Numbered from the stretch's first letter, positions 51,114 to 61,467 are shown. The stretch is 64,000 nt of DNA from Cohaesibacter intestini (GCF_003324485.1 NZ_QODK01000002.1:558001-622000), one strand, 5' to 3'. The notes: a model not told the origin generated them from the letters alone. Numbers and translations: made by a program.

Positions 51114-54100
51114 ATGGCACGTTTCTTCATTGACCGGCCCGTCTTTGCCTGGGTGATCTCGTTTCTGATCATGGGCATCGGCGTGCTTTCCATCTTCACT
51201 CTGCCGATATCGCAATATCCGCAGATCGCCTCGCCATCCGTCCGGGTGTCTGCCACCTATCCCGGCGCCTCCGCCGAGACGGTCGAAAGCACCGTGACCC
51301 AGATTCTCGAACAGCAGATGACGGGCCTTGATGGCTTGCGCTATATGTCATCCAGTTCGTCTGCCAACGGTCAGGCCGAATTGACCATAACATTCGAGAC
51401 AGGCACCGACCCAGACATTGCGCAGGTTCAGGTCCAGAACAAGGTCTCTCAGGCCGACCCTCTGCTGCCCGATGTCGTAAAGCGACAGGGTGTAAGCGTT
51501 CAGAAATCCTCCGCCGGCTTCCTGATGGTCATCGGTCTGATTTCCGAAGACGGCAAACTGGAACAGACAGACCTGTCCGACTATCTCAATTCCAACATTG
51601 TCGACGAAATCAGCCGTTTGGAAGGTGTTGGCTCGGTGCGCGTCTTTGGTGCGCCTTACGCCATGCGCATCTGGCTCGACCCGGCCAAGCTCAGAGCCTA
51701 TGAACTGGCCCCATCGGATGTTCTCAATGCGGTTTCCGCTCAGAACGCCCAGATCACCGCCGGTCAGTTCGGCTCGCGCCCGGCCCCTGCTGGCCAGCAA
51801 TTGAACGCCACCATCACGGCCCAGTCTCTGCTTCAGACCCCGGAAGATTTCGAACAGATCGTTCTGAGGGCTGACGAAGATGGCGGTCTGGTGCTGCTGC
51901 GTGATGTTGCACGGGTCGAAATTGGTGCCCAGAATTACAGTGCAATCGCTCGCTACAATGCCCAGCCAGCCTCTGGTATGGCCGTTCAGCTAGCCTCCGG
52001 CGCCAACGCCCTGTCCACCGCCCGTCTGGTCAAGGAACGGATCGAGGAACTGTCCCAGTTCTTCCCCGAGGGCGTGACATACACCATTCCATACGACACC
52101 ACCCCCTTCGTCGAGCTGTCGATCGAGGAAGTGGTCAAAACCTTGTTCGAGGCCATTGGCCTTGTCTTCCTGGTGATGCTGCTCTTCTTGCAGAATCTAC
52201 GGGCCACCCTCATCCCCACCCTCGCTGTACCTGTCGTTCTGCTCGGCACATTCGGCGTGCTGGCCGCAGCTGGTTTCTCCATCAACGTTCTGACCATGCT
52301 GGCCATGGTGCTGGCCATTGGCCTGTTGGTGGATGATGCCATCGTCGTGGTGGAGAATGTGGAACGCATCATGGAAGAGGAAGGCCTGTCCCCGCGCGAC
52401 GCGACGCGCAAATCGATGGGACAGATTTCCGGTGCCCTGATCGGTATCGCGATGGTGCTCTCGGCGGTATTCGTGCCAATGGCCTTCTTCGGTGGCTCCA
52501 CCGGCGTCATCTACAAGCAGTTCTCCATCACCATCGTTTCGGCGATGTTCCTCTCGGTCGTGGTCGCCTTGACTCTGACGCCAGCCCTTTGCGCCACCAT
52601 CCTCAAACCCGTCAAGCATGGTGCCAAGGATCGCGGTCTGACGGGCCTGTTCAACCGCGGCTTCAACGGCCTGACCAATGGTTATGCCAGCGCAGCAGGG
52701 CGGGTTGCCCGTCTTCCGGTGCTGTTTGTCATCATCTATCTGGGCCTGTCCAGCGGCATGGGTTGGCTGTTTGACAAAACCCCGACCGGCTTCTTGCCGG
52801 ACGAGGATCAGGGCATCATGTTTGCCCTCATTCAGGCCCCTTCCGGCTCCACCGCAGAACATACGCTGGGTGTGGTCAAACAAGCCGAACAGCATTTTCT
52901 GGCGCAAGACAATGTCCAGTCGCTGTTCTCGGTTGTTGGCTTCTCGTTCGGTGGTTCGGGCCAGAATGCCGGCATGGCCTTCGTCCGGATGAAAGACTGG
53001 TCACTGCGTCCCGGTCCGCAAAATAGTGTGCAGGCCGAAGCAGGCAAAGCCTTTGGTGCCCTGATGCGGGTACAGGGGGCGATGGTCTTCCCGATCGTTC
53101 CCCCAGCCGTTATCGAGTTGGGCAACGCCTCGGGCTTTGACTTCTATCTGCAGGCTCGCGATGGCCAAAGCCATGAAGAATTGACCAATGCCCGCAACCA
53201 GTTGATGGGCATGGTTTCCCAAAGCCCGCTGATCGGCTCGATCCGACCCAGCGGTCTGGAAGATGCCGCCCAATACAAGATCGACATCGACTGGCGGCGC
53301 GCCGGGGCGATGGGGGTTTCGGCTGCCGACGTATCCAACTTGCTGTCGGTTGCCTGGGCAGGTCGCTATGTCAACGACTTCCTTGATCGTGGCCGCATCA
53401 AGCGCGTCATCATTCAGGGCGAAGCCGATGCCCGTGCCACGCCGGAAAGCCTGAAAGACTGGCGTGTCCGCAATGCATCCGGTGGTTTCGTGCCATTCAA
53501 CAACTTCTCCGATGGCAAATGGAATTTCGGGGCACAGGGGCTCTATCGCTACAATGGTGTGCCCGCTCTGCAGTTGCAGGGCGCGCCAAAGCCGGACGTT
53601 TCGACCGGTGAAGCCATGGCGGAAGTCGAACGCCTTGCCGCGCAATTGCCACCGGGCTACCGCATTGCCTGGAACGGGCTGTCGCTCGAAGAACGCGAGT
53701 CTGGTGATCAGGCTCCACTGCTCTATGCCTTGTCTCTGGCGGTGGTGTTCCTGTCCCTTGCGGCGCTTTATGAGAGCTGGGCCATTCCGATGGCGGTCAT
53801 TTTGGCCATGCCGCTGGGTGTGCTCGGTGCGTTGATTGCGGCCTATCTGGGCGGTCACGCCAATGACGTCTTCTTCCAGGTCGGCCTGTTGACCACCATC
53901 GGCCTCACCGGCAAGAACGCCATTCTGATCGTCGAATTTGCCCGAGACAGGCAACGACTGGGAGACACGGCACTCGCCGCTGCGGTGGAAGCAACCAAGC
54001 AGCGCTTCCGCCCGATTATCATGACGTCTCTCGCCTTCTCGCTTGGCGTCCTGCCACTCGTCATCTCGACGGGTGCAGGGGCTGCGGGCCGTCAGGCGAT

Positions 54101-54218
54101 TGGGACGGGCGTGCTCGGCGGCATGATCGCGGCCACCATTCTGGTGGTCCTGTTCACCCCGCTCTTCTATGTCCTGATCCGCAAGATCGCTCCCTTCAAG
54201 GAAACCCCTGCGGATTAA
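51114..54218 (+). CDS. RND efflux pump inner-membrane transporter (AcrB/MexB type, HAE1)
   Basis: 1034 residues, 12 transmembrane helices and two large periplasmic loops. The start ARFFIDRPVFAWVISFLIMGIGVLSI is canonical; proton-relay aspartates are in GLLVDDAIVVVENVERIM (about residues 406-407), and the relay lysine in GLTGKNAILIVEFA (about residue 932). The class phrase PTGFLPDEDQGIMF marks HAE1 drug exporters. Together with the fusion protein it likely extrudes hydrophobic compounds; the matching outer-membrane factor is not encoded here. A terminator follows the stop. Confidence 0.95.
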   Translation: MARFFIDRPVFAWVISFLIMGIGVLSIFTLPISQYPQIASPSVRVSATYPGASAETVESTVTQILEQQMTGLDGLRYMSSSSSANGQAELTITFETGTDPDIAQVQVQNKVSQADPLLPDVVKRQGVSVQKSSAGFLMVIGLISEDGKLEQTDLSDYLNSNIVDEISRLEGVGSVRVFGAPYAMRIWLDPAKLRAYELAPSDVLNAVSAQNAQITAGQFGSRPAPAGQQLNATITAQSLLQTPEDFEQIVLRADEDGGLVLLRDVARVEIGAQNYSAIARYNAQPASGMAVQLASGANALSTARLVKERIEELSQFFPEGVTYTIPYDTTPFVELSIEEVVKTLFEAIGLVFLVMLLFLQNLRATLIPTLAVPVVLLGTFGVLAAAGFSINVLTMLAMVLAIGLLVDDAIVVVENVERIMEEEGLSPRDATRKSMGQISGALIGIAMVLSAVFVPMAFFGGSTGVIYKQFSITIVSAMFLSVVVALTLTPALCATILKPVKHGAKDRGLTGLFNRGFNGLTNGYASAAGRVARLPVLFVIIYLGLSSGMGWLFDKTPTGFLPDEDQGIMFALIQAPSGSTAEHTLGVVKQAEQHFLAQDNVQSLFSVVGFSFGGSGQNAGMAFVRMKDWSLRPGPQNSVQAEAGKAFGALMRVQGAMVFPIVPPAVIELGNASGFDFYLQARDGQSHEELTNARNQLMGMVSQSPLIGSIRPSGLEDAAQYKIDIDWRRAGAMGVSAADVSNLLSVAWAGRYVNDFLDRGRIKRVIIQGEADARATPESLKDWRVRNASGGFVPFNNFSDGKWNFGAQGLYRYNGVPALQLQGAPKPDVSTGEAMAEVERLAAQLPPGYRIAWNGLSLEERESGDQAPLLYALSLAVVFLSLAALYESWAIPMAVILAMPLGVLGALIAAYLGGHANDVFFQVGLLTTIGLTGKNAILIVEFARDRQRLGDTALAAAVEATKQRFRPIIMTSLAFSLGVLPLVISTGAGAAGRQAIGTGVLGGMIAATILVVLFTPLFYVLIRKIAPFKETPAD

Positions 54219-54238
54219 CAGCGACGCAATTTGGCACG

Positions 54239-54276
54239 AAAAAGGCCCTCTCCTTGAATGGAGGGGGCCTTTTTCA
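54239..54276 (+). terminator. Terminator of the RND operon
   Basis: GGCCCTCTCC / GGAGGGGGCC stem (one T-G pair) with loop TTGAAT and five T; an A run on the other side lets it also serve the convergent ROK gene. Confidence 0.88.
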
Positions 54277-54297
54277 TATCCGGATCAGGCCGAAGCC

Positions 54298-55512
54298 TCA
54301 CATATGGGTCAGCAGCATATTCTGGTCGAGCAAATAGCGCACCAGCAGCGGCAGGCTTGCCGCCCCCAACGCCCGAGCCGGTGCACCGAGGCTGCCCTCA
54401 AGGATCACCGGTGTTGCAATGCCGCTCCAGCTTTTTTGCTCCTGCGCCAAGCGCACCTTGTCGATCAGCTTCTCGCGGATGTTGGCCGGCATCGTGCCGT
54501 CGATGATCACCACCTCGATATCAAGGATCGCGGTCGCATTGGCAATGGCCAACGCCAGATAATGAGCAGCCTTGTCGAGCCACTCTTCCAGCACATCGCC
54601 CAACTCTGTCCAGTCAAACGAGCTTTGCTGCAACAGCGTCGGATCCAGTCCCCGCTCCTTGAGGATTGCCTCAAGGAAATAGAGCGAGGCATAATCGATC
54701 AGCTGTGCCTCTTCTGCTCCAGGTTCTGGCAGTGGCAGAGAGGCCAACGCCCCGGCATTGCGGGTGCGACCGGAATAGATCGAATTGTTGAGCGCTATGC
54801 CACCACCAACAAAGGTGCCGACAAAGATATAGAGAAAGTCACTGAACTCGATGCCGCGTCCGAAGGAAATCTCCGCGCCGCACGCCGCCGTCCCGTCATT
54901 CTGCGTGAAAGTTGGATATCCGGCGCGCTCCTCAAGCTGCTCGGCGAAATCAAAATCCTTCCAGACCGCCATCGTGCCTTCCGGAGCGCCAATTTTCTCT
55001 TCCCAGTCCCACAGATGGAAGGGCATCGCAATGCCGATCCCGGCAATTTTGTCGCGCCCCTCTTCCACGATCACCTGTACCAGATCCTTGATCCCCTGCA
55101 CCGCAAAGGCCAGCACCATGTCCGGCATCGGATAGCTATAGGTGATCTGGATTGCTCGAACAGTGGAGCCGACAAAATCTATCAGCACCAAATCGGCACT
55201 GCGTCGCCCCACCTTCAAACCAAAGGAATAGGCCCCTTCCGGATTGAGCGCCATCGGCACCGAAGGTTGCCCGACGCGCCCACGCACAGGGTCCCCCTTA
55301 AGCAACAGGCCGTCCTTTTCCAGCTCGCGAATGATCACCGACACCGCCTGCGCCGAAAGACCGGAGCGTTTGGTAATTTCGGATTTTGCCAAGGCCCCAT
55401 GGCGTTTGATCAGCGACAGCACGAGCCGTTCGTTATAGGCCCTGACCTTGCGCTGGTTGAAGCCCCCTGCGGAGCCGCGGGTTCGGCCTGAACGGGATAC
55501 CAATTTGACCAT
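54298..55512 (-). CDS. ROK-family repressor next to the fructose PTS operon
   Basis: About 404 residues. N-terminal winged helix (LSLIKRHGALAKSEITKRSGLSAQAVSVIIRELEKDGLL) followed by a ROK sugar-kinase-like domain (GLKVGRRSADLVLIDF; GIGIAMPFHLWDWEEK; TQNDGTAACGAEISFGRG; FVGTFVGGGIALNN). The zinc-cysteine cluster of glucokinase-type ROK proteins is missing, as in regulators. The start is uncertain: TTG 55527, ATG 55512 (GGGAGGA ends next to it) or TTG 55503. It is divergent from fruB and is probably the fru repressor, instead of the LacI-type FruR/Cra usual in enterobacteria (inference). Confidence 0.88.
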   Translation of the reverse strand: MVKLVSRSGRTRGSAGGFNQRKVRAYNERLVLSLIKRHGALAKSEITKRSGLSAQAVSVIIRELEKDGLLLKGDPVRGRVGQPSVPMALNPEGAYSFGLKVGRRSADLVLIDFVGSTVRAIQITYSYPMPDMVLAFAVQGIKDLVQVIVEEGRDKIAGIGIAMPFHLWDWEEKIGAPEGTMAVWKDFDFAEQLEERAGYPTFTQNDGTAACGAEISFGRGIEFSDFLYIFVGTFVGGGIALNNSIYSGRTRNAGALASLPLPEPGAEEAQLIDYASLYFLEAILKERGLDPTLLQQSSFDWTELGDVLEEWLDKAAHYLALAIANATAILDIEVVIIDGTMPANIREKLIDKVRLAQEQKSWSGIATPVILEGSLGAPARALGAASLPLLVRYLLDQNMLLTHM

Positions 55513-56163
55513 TCCTCCCGGCCTCAACCTGTGACGACATCAAACAGATGCCAGTGGGCCGTGTCTTTTTCATTGCAACGTCTCAAGTCTCTGAACGCAC
55601 TGTCGATCGAACAAAGCATGTGCGATGCCGTCTCGACAGGCTTTTGGATATGATTCCAGCGACTTGAACAAGTCCCCCCAAATGCCCCGTCCGTGCTGAA
55701 AGACGACAAGCCGGGGCATGATAGGTCTGCATTTTTCCATAATCCATGAAACAGATCAAATAATTAAATTAAGAAGACTTATTGACCGACATTCTCCGGA
55801 TAGATTCTCAACCCAGCTGTCGCAAAGCGCACTCATTCGAGGCATATTTCTCATCCTGCGGCGAAAATCCCCCTAGCATCTGCGCTTCTACGCACAACAA
55901 TTAACACTTTTTATGGATTTAATACTCCGTAAAAACCGCTTTCATGGACGCGACTTATGGAGTTTTCATGACAAACCAGCTGCTTTTTCCGTTGTATCGA
56001 TGAAATTTTGATCAGAATCAAATATCAATTGCCCAATAAATCATATAAGTAGATTTATTATCCCGCCAGCCTGCAGACCTGCAAAACAGATCTTGCAAGG
56101 AAAGTGGCAGCGAAGAGGACAGCAGCCAGTAAGGCGCTCTTACGGGAACAATCGGAGGACAGC
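55513..56163. other. Long regulatory region between the ROK gene and fruB
   Basis: About 650 bp, AT-rich between 55740 and 56070. It contains ATGCCCCG/CGGGGCAT arms at 55682-55719 (8-bp stem, 22-nt loop) and the palindrome at 56007-56022; no coding sequence is supported. Confidence 0.55.
56007..56022. promoter_or_regulatory. Candidate operator in front of fruB
   Basis: TTTGAT-CAGA-ATCAAA, a perfect 6-bp inverted repeat with 4-bp spacer, about 140 bp upstream of fruB. The divergent ROK protein is the natural candidate to bind it. Confidence 0.45.
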
Positions 56164-58635
56164 ATGCAGTTCAAGGAATCAGCAATCGAGATCGGCGCCA
56201 CGGCCGCAACCAAAGCCGAAGCCATCGCCAAGGTTGGTGCATTGCTGGTCAAGTCGGGCAATATCGAGCCGGGCTATATCGAGAGCATGATGGCCCGTGA
56301 AGAGGTCGCCAACACCTTCCTTGGCAATGGCATTGCCATCCCCCACGGCATCCCGAAAGACCGCGAGCTGATCCTTGAGACCGGCGTCGCCGTGCTCCAG
56401 CTGCCCGAAGGCGTTGAATGGAATGACGGCGGCTTGGCCCATCTGGTGGTCGGCATTGCCGCCAAAAGCGACGAACATCTGACCGTCCTCTCCAATTTGA
56501 CCGACGTGCTTGGTGACCCCGAAGAAGCAGCCCGCCTTGCCCAGACCAAGGATGCAAGCGAAATCGCCATGCGCCTATCTGGAGGCAACGTCGTCAAAGC
56601 CGATGAGCCGACCGAAAGGCCAGAAGATTTCGACGAAGGCTTTGACTATACGATCACCAGCCCGCACGGCCTGCATGCCCGTCCGGCCACGGCCCTGATC
56701 GACCTTGCCAAAAGCTTTGACGCCAATATCCGCGTCCGCAACGGCATGAAGGCTGGCGACGCGAAAAGCCTGATCGGCCTTTTAAAGCTCGGCATTGATC
56801 ACGGCTCAACCATCCGTGTCAGCGCCGAAGGGCCTGATGCCATCAAGGCGCTGGCCGCCATCCAGACCGCCTTTGAAAATGGACTTGAAGACGAAGAAGA
56901 AGCCGCAAGCGAAGCCTCCCCCGCTTCTATGGGTCCCCACCCTGTCGCGCAGTATCAAGGCACGGTGATTGCTGGCATTTCCGCCTCCCCCGGCATTGCA
57001 ATCGGCCCGCTGAAGCATTTTCAGCGTGGGCGCATTGTTGTCGAGGAGAAAGCGGCCAATGACAGTGGTTCCGAGCAGGCTCGCCTTGATGCTGCGCTGA
57101 CAGCGGCTCGCACCGAACTGTCCGAGCTCTATACCGACATGCTCAACAAATCCGGCGCTGGCAAAGCCGCTATCTTCAAGGCCCAGACCGAATTTCTCGA
57201 CGATCCGGAAATGATCGCCGAAGTGCGCAAGCTGATCGACATGGGCCACAGTGCCGGTTGGTCCTGGCAGCAGATTTATCAAGAACATGCCGCCTCGCTG
57301 GCTGCCATGAAAGAGGAAATCCTCGCCGCCCGCGCGCTCGATCTGCGCGATGTGGGCCGTCGCCTCCTCAAGCTACTGGCCGACAAGGTGGAAGACGATC
57401 CGGATCTGCCAGACAGCCCGGTCATCCTCATCGCCGACGACCTGACCCCGTCTGACACGGCAGGTCTTGACACCAAACTCGTTCTTGGCCTCTGCACGGC
57501 CTCGGGCGGTCCAACCTCCCACACTGCCATCATTGCGCGTTCCATGGACATTCCCGCCGTGGTTGGCGCTGGCAAGGACTGCCTGTCCCTTCAGGATGGC
57601 AACGACATCATTCTCGATGGCTCTTCGGGACTGCTCGTTGCCGCACCAACTGATGCGGATCACAAGGCCGCTGCAGAGGCCCAACACCTTCATGCCGCCC
57701 AGATCGAAGCCGAACGGCTGGCCTGCTACCAGCCCGCCATCATGACAGATGGCAGCCGGGTGGAAGTGGTTGCCAATATCGGCAGCGTCGACGAGGCCTC
57801 TGCCGCCATCGAAGCGGGCGGCGAAGGCGTTGGCCTGCTGCGCACCGAATTCCAGTTCCTCCAGCGGGCGTCAGAGCCGAACGAAGACGAGCAATATGAA
57901 GCCCTCCGCGCCATGCTCAAAGCCATGGATGGGCTGCCAATGATTGTCCGCACACTGGATATTGGTGGCGATAAGGATGTGCCTTATTTGCGCATGCCGG
58001 AAGAAATGAACCCCTTCCTCGGCGTGCGTGGCATCCGCCTGTGCCTCTTGCAGGAAGAGCTGTTCCGCCGCCAGTTGCGTGCCATTTTCCGAGCTTCGGC
58101 TCACGGCCCGCTGCGTCTGATGTATCCAATGATAGCCACGATTGACGAGTTGCGGGCTGCCAAACGGATCACCGAAGAGGTCCGCATCGAGGTAGGGGCC
58201 GAGCCAATCGAAATCGGCATGATGATCGAAATCCCATCTGCCGTGATGATGGCAGAAGAACTGGCCCGTGAGGTCGACTTCTTCTCCATCGGCACCAACG
58301 ATCTGACCCAATATGCCTTGGCCATGGACCGGATGCATCCGCAATTGGCCAAAATGGCCGACGGGCTGGACCCGGCCGTTCTGCGCCTGATCCGCAAAAC
58401 CGTCGAAGCCGCCGATGCCGCGGGCATCTGGGTTGGGGCTTGTGGTGGCATTGCGGGCGATCCGCTCGGTGCCGACATCCTCACTGGCCTTGGCGTCAAG
58501 GAATTGAGCGTCAGCATCCCTGCGATTGCTGCGGTCAAGGCCCGCATTCGCTCCCGCTCCATGGCAGAAGCCCAAGCGATTGCCGCCGAGGCCCTTGCCT
58601 GCCACAGCGCCACTGATGTGCGCAAACTCGGTTGA
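56164..58635 (+). CDS. fruB: Fructose PTS multiphosphoryl transfer protein (EIIA-HPr-EI)
   Basis: 823 residues with three phosphotransfer units in one chain. EIIA-Fru (1-~145, active H61 in IAIPHGIP), HPr (about 160-250, H171 in SPHGLHARPA) and enzyme I (from about residue 270: GISASPGIAIGPLKHF; GGPTSHTAIIARS with H453; C-terminal PEP-binding TEFQFLQR, DIGGDKDVPYLR, MIEIPSAV, GTNDLTQYALAMDR, VGACGGIAGDP). It passes phosphate from PEP to FruA. Start ATG 56164 has GGAGGA upstream. It leads fruB-fruK-fruA; the next gene begins 22 bp past the stop. Confidence 0.96.
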   Translation: MQFKESAIEIGATAATKAEAIAKVGALLVKSGNIEPGYIESMMAREEVANTFLGNGIAIPHGIPKDRELILETGVAVLQLPEGVEWNDGGLAHLVVGIAAKSDEHLTVLSNLTDVLGDPEEAARLAQTKDASEIAMRLSGGNVVKADEPTERPEDFDEGFDYTITSPHGLHARPATALIDLAKSFDANIRVRNGMKAGDAKSLIGLLKLGIDHGSTIRVSAEGPDAIKALAAIQTAFENGLEDEEEAASEASPASMGPHPVAQYQGTVIAGISASPGIAIGPLKHFQRGRIVVEEKAANDSGSEQARLDAALTAARTELSELYTDMLNKSGAGKAAIFKAQTEFLDDPEMIAEVRKLIDMGHSAGWSWQQIYQEHAASLAAMKEEILAARALDLRDVGRRLLKLLADKVEDDPDLPDSPVILIADDLTPSDTAGLDTKLVLGLCTASGGPTSHTAIIARSMDIPAVVGAGKDCLSLQDGNDIILDGSSGLLVAAPTDADHKAAAEAQHLHAAQIEAERLACYQPAIMTDGSRVEVVANIGSVDEASAAIEAGGEGVGLLRTEFQFLQRASEPNEDEQYEALRAMLKAMDGLPMIVRTLDIGGDKDVPYLRMPEEMNPFLGVRGIRLCLLQEELFRRQLRAIFRASAHGPLRLMYPMIATIDELRAAKRITEEVRIEVGAEPIEIGMMIEIPSAVMMAEELAREVDFFSIGTNDLTQYALAMDRMHPQLAKMADGLDPAVLRLIRKTVEAADAAGIWVGACGGIAGDPLGADILTGLGVKELSVSIPAIAAVKARIRSRSMAEAQAIAAEALACHSATDVRKLG

Positions 58636-58657
58636 GACGGGAAGCGAGGATCATATC

Positions 58658-59611
58658 ATGAGCAAGCATCCAACCATCGCCACCGTCACCCTCAATCCGG
58701 CGATTGACCAGACGGTCCAGATCCCCGACTTTGCCGCAGGCGACGTCAACCGCATTGCCGAACAGCAGCTCGATGCAGGTGGCAAGGGCGTTAATGTGGC
58801 CAGCTTCCTCTCCCATATGGGCCACACGATCGCTGCTACAGGCATTTTGGGCGCTGACAATGCGGGCCTTTTCGAGCAGCTCTTTGTCCGTCAGGCCATC
58901 GCCGATCACTTTGTCCGCCTGCCCGGCCTGACCCGCGTCAATATGAAGATCGTCGATGGGGTGAAACTCGAAATCACAGACATCAACGCGCCGGGCCTTG
59001 CCAACAGTCAAGCAGCCCTCGCCGAGCTTGAAGCCCAAATTGAGGCTTTGTGTGCGGCAGGTGTCGAGACCTTTGTGCTGGCTGGCAGCCTGCCTGCCGA
59101 CCTGCCCGCCACCATCTATCGCGACCTGACCGAACACCTCAAAGCCAAGGGCAAAAAAGTCGCGCTTGACGCCAGCGGCCCGTCCTTTGCGGCGGCTCTG
59201 GAAGCCGGTCCCGACATCATCAAGCCCAATATCAGCGAGTTGGCCGAACTGGTCGGACGCCCGCTTTCCTCCCCTCAAGAGGTGGTGGCAGCGGCCCGCG
59301 AAGCAACCGCAGGCAAGGTTGAACTGATCGCCGTCTCCATGGGCGAGCAAGGCGCCATCTTCATCAACAAGGATGAAGTGCTGCTGGCCCAGCCGCCAAA
59401 GGCCAACGTCAAAAGCACGGTCGGAGCAGGCGATGCCATGGTGTCCGGCATCATTGATGCCCGGAGCAAGGGCTTGTCCCTCGCGGACCTTGGCCGTCTG
59501 GCCACCGGATTTTCTCTGGGAGCGCTCGGCGAAATCGGGCCGCATCTGCCCCCGCGTGACACAATCGAGGCCTTTGCCACGCAAGTGACCATTGAGCCTT
59601 TGGATTTTTGA
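58658..59611 (+). CDS. fruK: 1-phosphofructokinase
   Basis: 317 residues, PfkB family, makes fructose 1,6-bisphosphate from fructose 1-phosphate. Characteristic features are TVTLNPAIDQTVQI at the start, DAGGKGVNVASFLSHMG, ALDASGPSF, PNISELAELVG and the catalytic STVGAGDAMVSGII. Start ATG 58658 has AGCGAGGA about 7 bp upstream. It lies between fruB and fruA on the same strand, confirming a fructose-specific PTS. Confidence 0.95.
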   Translation: MSKHPTIATVTLNPAIDQTVQIPDFAAGDVNRIAEQQLDAGGKGVNVASFLSHMGHTIAATGILGADNAGLFEQLFVRQAIADHFVRLPGLTRVNMKIVDGVKLEITDINAPGLANSQAALAELEAQIEALCAAGVETFVLAGSLPADLPATIYRDLTEHLKAKGKKVALDASGPSFAAALEAGPDIIKPNISELAELVGRPLSSPQEVVAAAREATAGKVELIAVSMGEQGAIFINKDEVLLAQPPKANVKSTVGAGDAMVSGIIDARSKGLSLADLGRLATGFSLGALGEIGPHLPPRDTIEAFATQVTIEPLDF

Positions 59612-59627
59612 GAGGAGACAAACGACA

Positions 59628-61406
59628 ATGGCAAAGATTGTCGGTGTAACGGCCAATCGCGACAGCGAGCCACACACAAGAATGGCATCAGAAGCCCTGC
59701 GCAAAGTCGCAGAGGATGCAGGCCATTCCATCAGCATCGAATGTCAGGGCCCGAACGGGGTCACCACCCCGCTCTCACAGGACCAGATCGACAGCGCGGA
59801 TCTCGCCATCCTCGCCATCGACCAGAGCATTGATCAGACCCGCTTTGAGGGCCTGAAGACCACCATTACGACAACCAGTGCCGCGATCCGGAAGACCGAA
59901 GACACCCTCTCGGACGCACTGAAAATTGCCGGATTTCCGGCCCCAAACACGCGTGATTCGAAGCAGGAGGAAGCCGTGTCTACGTCAGAATCATCCAAAA
60001 AGCGCATTGTCGCTGTGACGTCATGCCCAACGGGCATCGCCCACACCTTCATGGCCGCTGACGCCCTCAAGAAAAAGGGCGCAGCAGAAGGCTATGACAT
60101 CAAAGTCGAGACGCAAGGCTCCGTTGGGGCCAAGGACCAGCTGACCGCCGAAGATATTGCAGCCGCAGATCTGGTGATCATCTCTGCCGACACCCATGTC
60201 GACGAAAGCCGTTTCGCTGGCAAGCCGATTTATCGCACCTCGGTCGGCGCCTCGGTCAAGGATGCAAGCGCCGTCATCAAGGCAGCTTTCGCAGAAGCCG
60301 AAACCGCAGCCCCTGCTGCAGCCGGCAGCGAAGGCTCCATGCAGTCTGTCGCCGAAGCCAAGGCCGCCCTTCAGGCCAAACGCAGCGGCCCTTACAAGCA
60401 TCTTCTGACCGGCGTTTCCTACATGCTGCCAGTCGTTGTGGCTGGTGGTCTGCTGATCGCCCTGTCCTTCGTCTTCGGCATTGAAGCCTTTAAAGAAGAA
60501 GGCACCCTTGCTGCCGCTCTGATGGCCATTGGCGGCGGCGCTGCCTTCAAATTGATGGTTCCGGTTCTGGCTGGCTTCATGGCCTATTCCATTGCTGACC
60601 GTCCCGGCCTCACCCCCGGCCTGATCGGCGGGCTGTTGGCTGTCAATCTTGGCGCAGGCTTCCTTGGCGGCATTCTCGCCGGTTTCCTTGCCGGTTACGT
60701 CGCTCTGTGGCTCAAAGACAATATCAAGCTGCCATCATCCCTTGAAGGCCTGATGCCAATCCTCATTCTGCCATTGCTTTCCACCGCGATTGTCGGCCTT
60801 CTGATGGTCTATGTCATCGGCGAACCGGTTCGTTACATCAACGAAAGCCTGACCGCCATGCTGCAGAGCATGGGCCAGACCAACGCAGTGCTGCTCGGTC
60901 TTGTCCTTGGTGCCATGATGGCCTTCGATATGGGTGGCCCGGTCAACAAAGCCGCCTATGCCTTCTCGGTTGGCCTGCTGACCAGCGACACCTTTGCCCC
61001 AATGGCTGCCGTCATGGCCGCTGGCATGACCCCTCCTCTGGGTTTGGCTCTGGCCACCGTTGTTGCCAAAAACCGCTTCACCGACGATGAGCGTGAAGCA
61101 GGCAAAGCCGCAGCCGTCCTTGGCCTCTCCTTCATCACTGAAGGCGCCATTCCTTACGCTGCAAAAGATCCACTGCGGGTGATCCCATCCATCATGATCG
61201 GCTCTGCGGTCACCGGTGCCCTGTCGATGTTCTTTGCCGCAGGCCTGCGTGCACCACACGGCGGAGCCTTCGTTCTGGCGATCCCGAATGCGGTCAGCAA
61301 CCTGCCCATGTATATCCTCTCGATCGTCATCGGTACGCTGATCACCACGGCCCTTCTGATTGCCTTGAAGCGTCCGGTCAACGAAGCTGCGGTCCCTGCA
61401 GAATAA
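59628..61406 (+). CDS. fruA: Fructose PTS EIIBC permease
   Basis: 592 residues. N-terminal IIB' (1-~105) is a degenerate EIIB without the active Cys, then active IIB (about 125-220) with C133 in TSCPTGIAHTFMAA, a linker rich in Ala/Glu (EAETAAPAAAGSEG) and a IIC domain of about eight to ten membrane helices (SYMLPVVVAGGLLIALSF; GPVNKAAYAFSV; FITEGAIPYAAKDP). It takes up and phosphorylates fructose at C1. The IIB'-IIB-IIC order is that of E. coli FruA. Start follows GAGAGGAGA. A terminator follows. Confidence 0.96.
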   Translation: MAKIVGVTANRDSEPHTRMASEALRKVAEDAGHSISIECQGPNGVTTPLSQDQIDSADLAILAIDQSIDQTRFEGLKTTITTTSAAIRKTEDTLSDALKIAGFPAPNTRDSKQEEAVSTSESSKKRIVAVTSCPTGIAHTFMAADALKKKGAAEGYDIKVETQGSVGAKDQLTAEDIAAADLVIISADTHVDESRFAGKPIYRTSVGASVKDASAVIKAAFAEAETAAPAAAGSEGSMQSVAEAKAALQAKRSGPYKHLLTGVSYMLPVVVAGGLLIALSFVFGIEAFKEEGTLAAALMAIGGGAAFKLMVPVLAGFMAYSIADRPGLTPGLIGGLLAVNLGAGFLGGILAGFLAGYVALWLKDNIKLPSSLEGLMPILILPLLSTAIVGLLMVYVIGEPVRYINESLTAMLQSMGQTNAVLLGLVLGAMMAFDMGGPVNKAAYAFSVGLLTSDTFAPMAAVMAAGMTPPLGLALATVVAKNRFTDDEREAGKAAAVLGLSFITEGAIPYAAKDPLRVIPSIMIGSAVTGALSMFFAAGLRAPHGGAFVLAIPNAVSNLPMYILSIVIGTLITTALLIALKRPVNEAAVPAE

Positions 61407-61434
61407 GTCGAAATCAGCAAACGACAAGCAAGAG

Positions 61435-61467
61435 AAAAGGCGCTCCGAGCATTCGGGGCGCCTTTTT
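61435..61467 (+). terminator. Terminator of the fru operon
   Basis: AAAAGGCGCTCCG / CGGGGCGCCTTTTT, stem of about ten pairs with one mismatch and a short loop, followed by five T. It may also stop the convergent UspA transcript. Confidence 0.85.
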
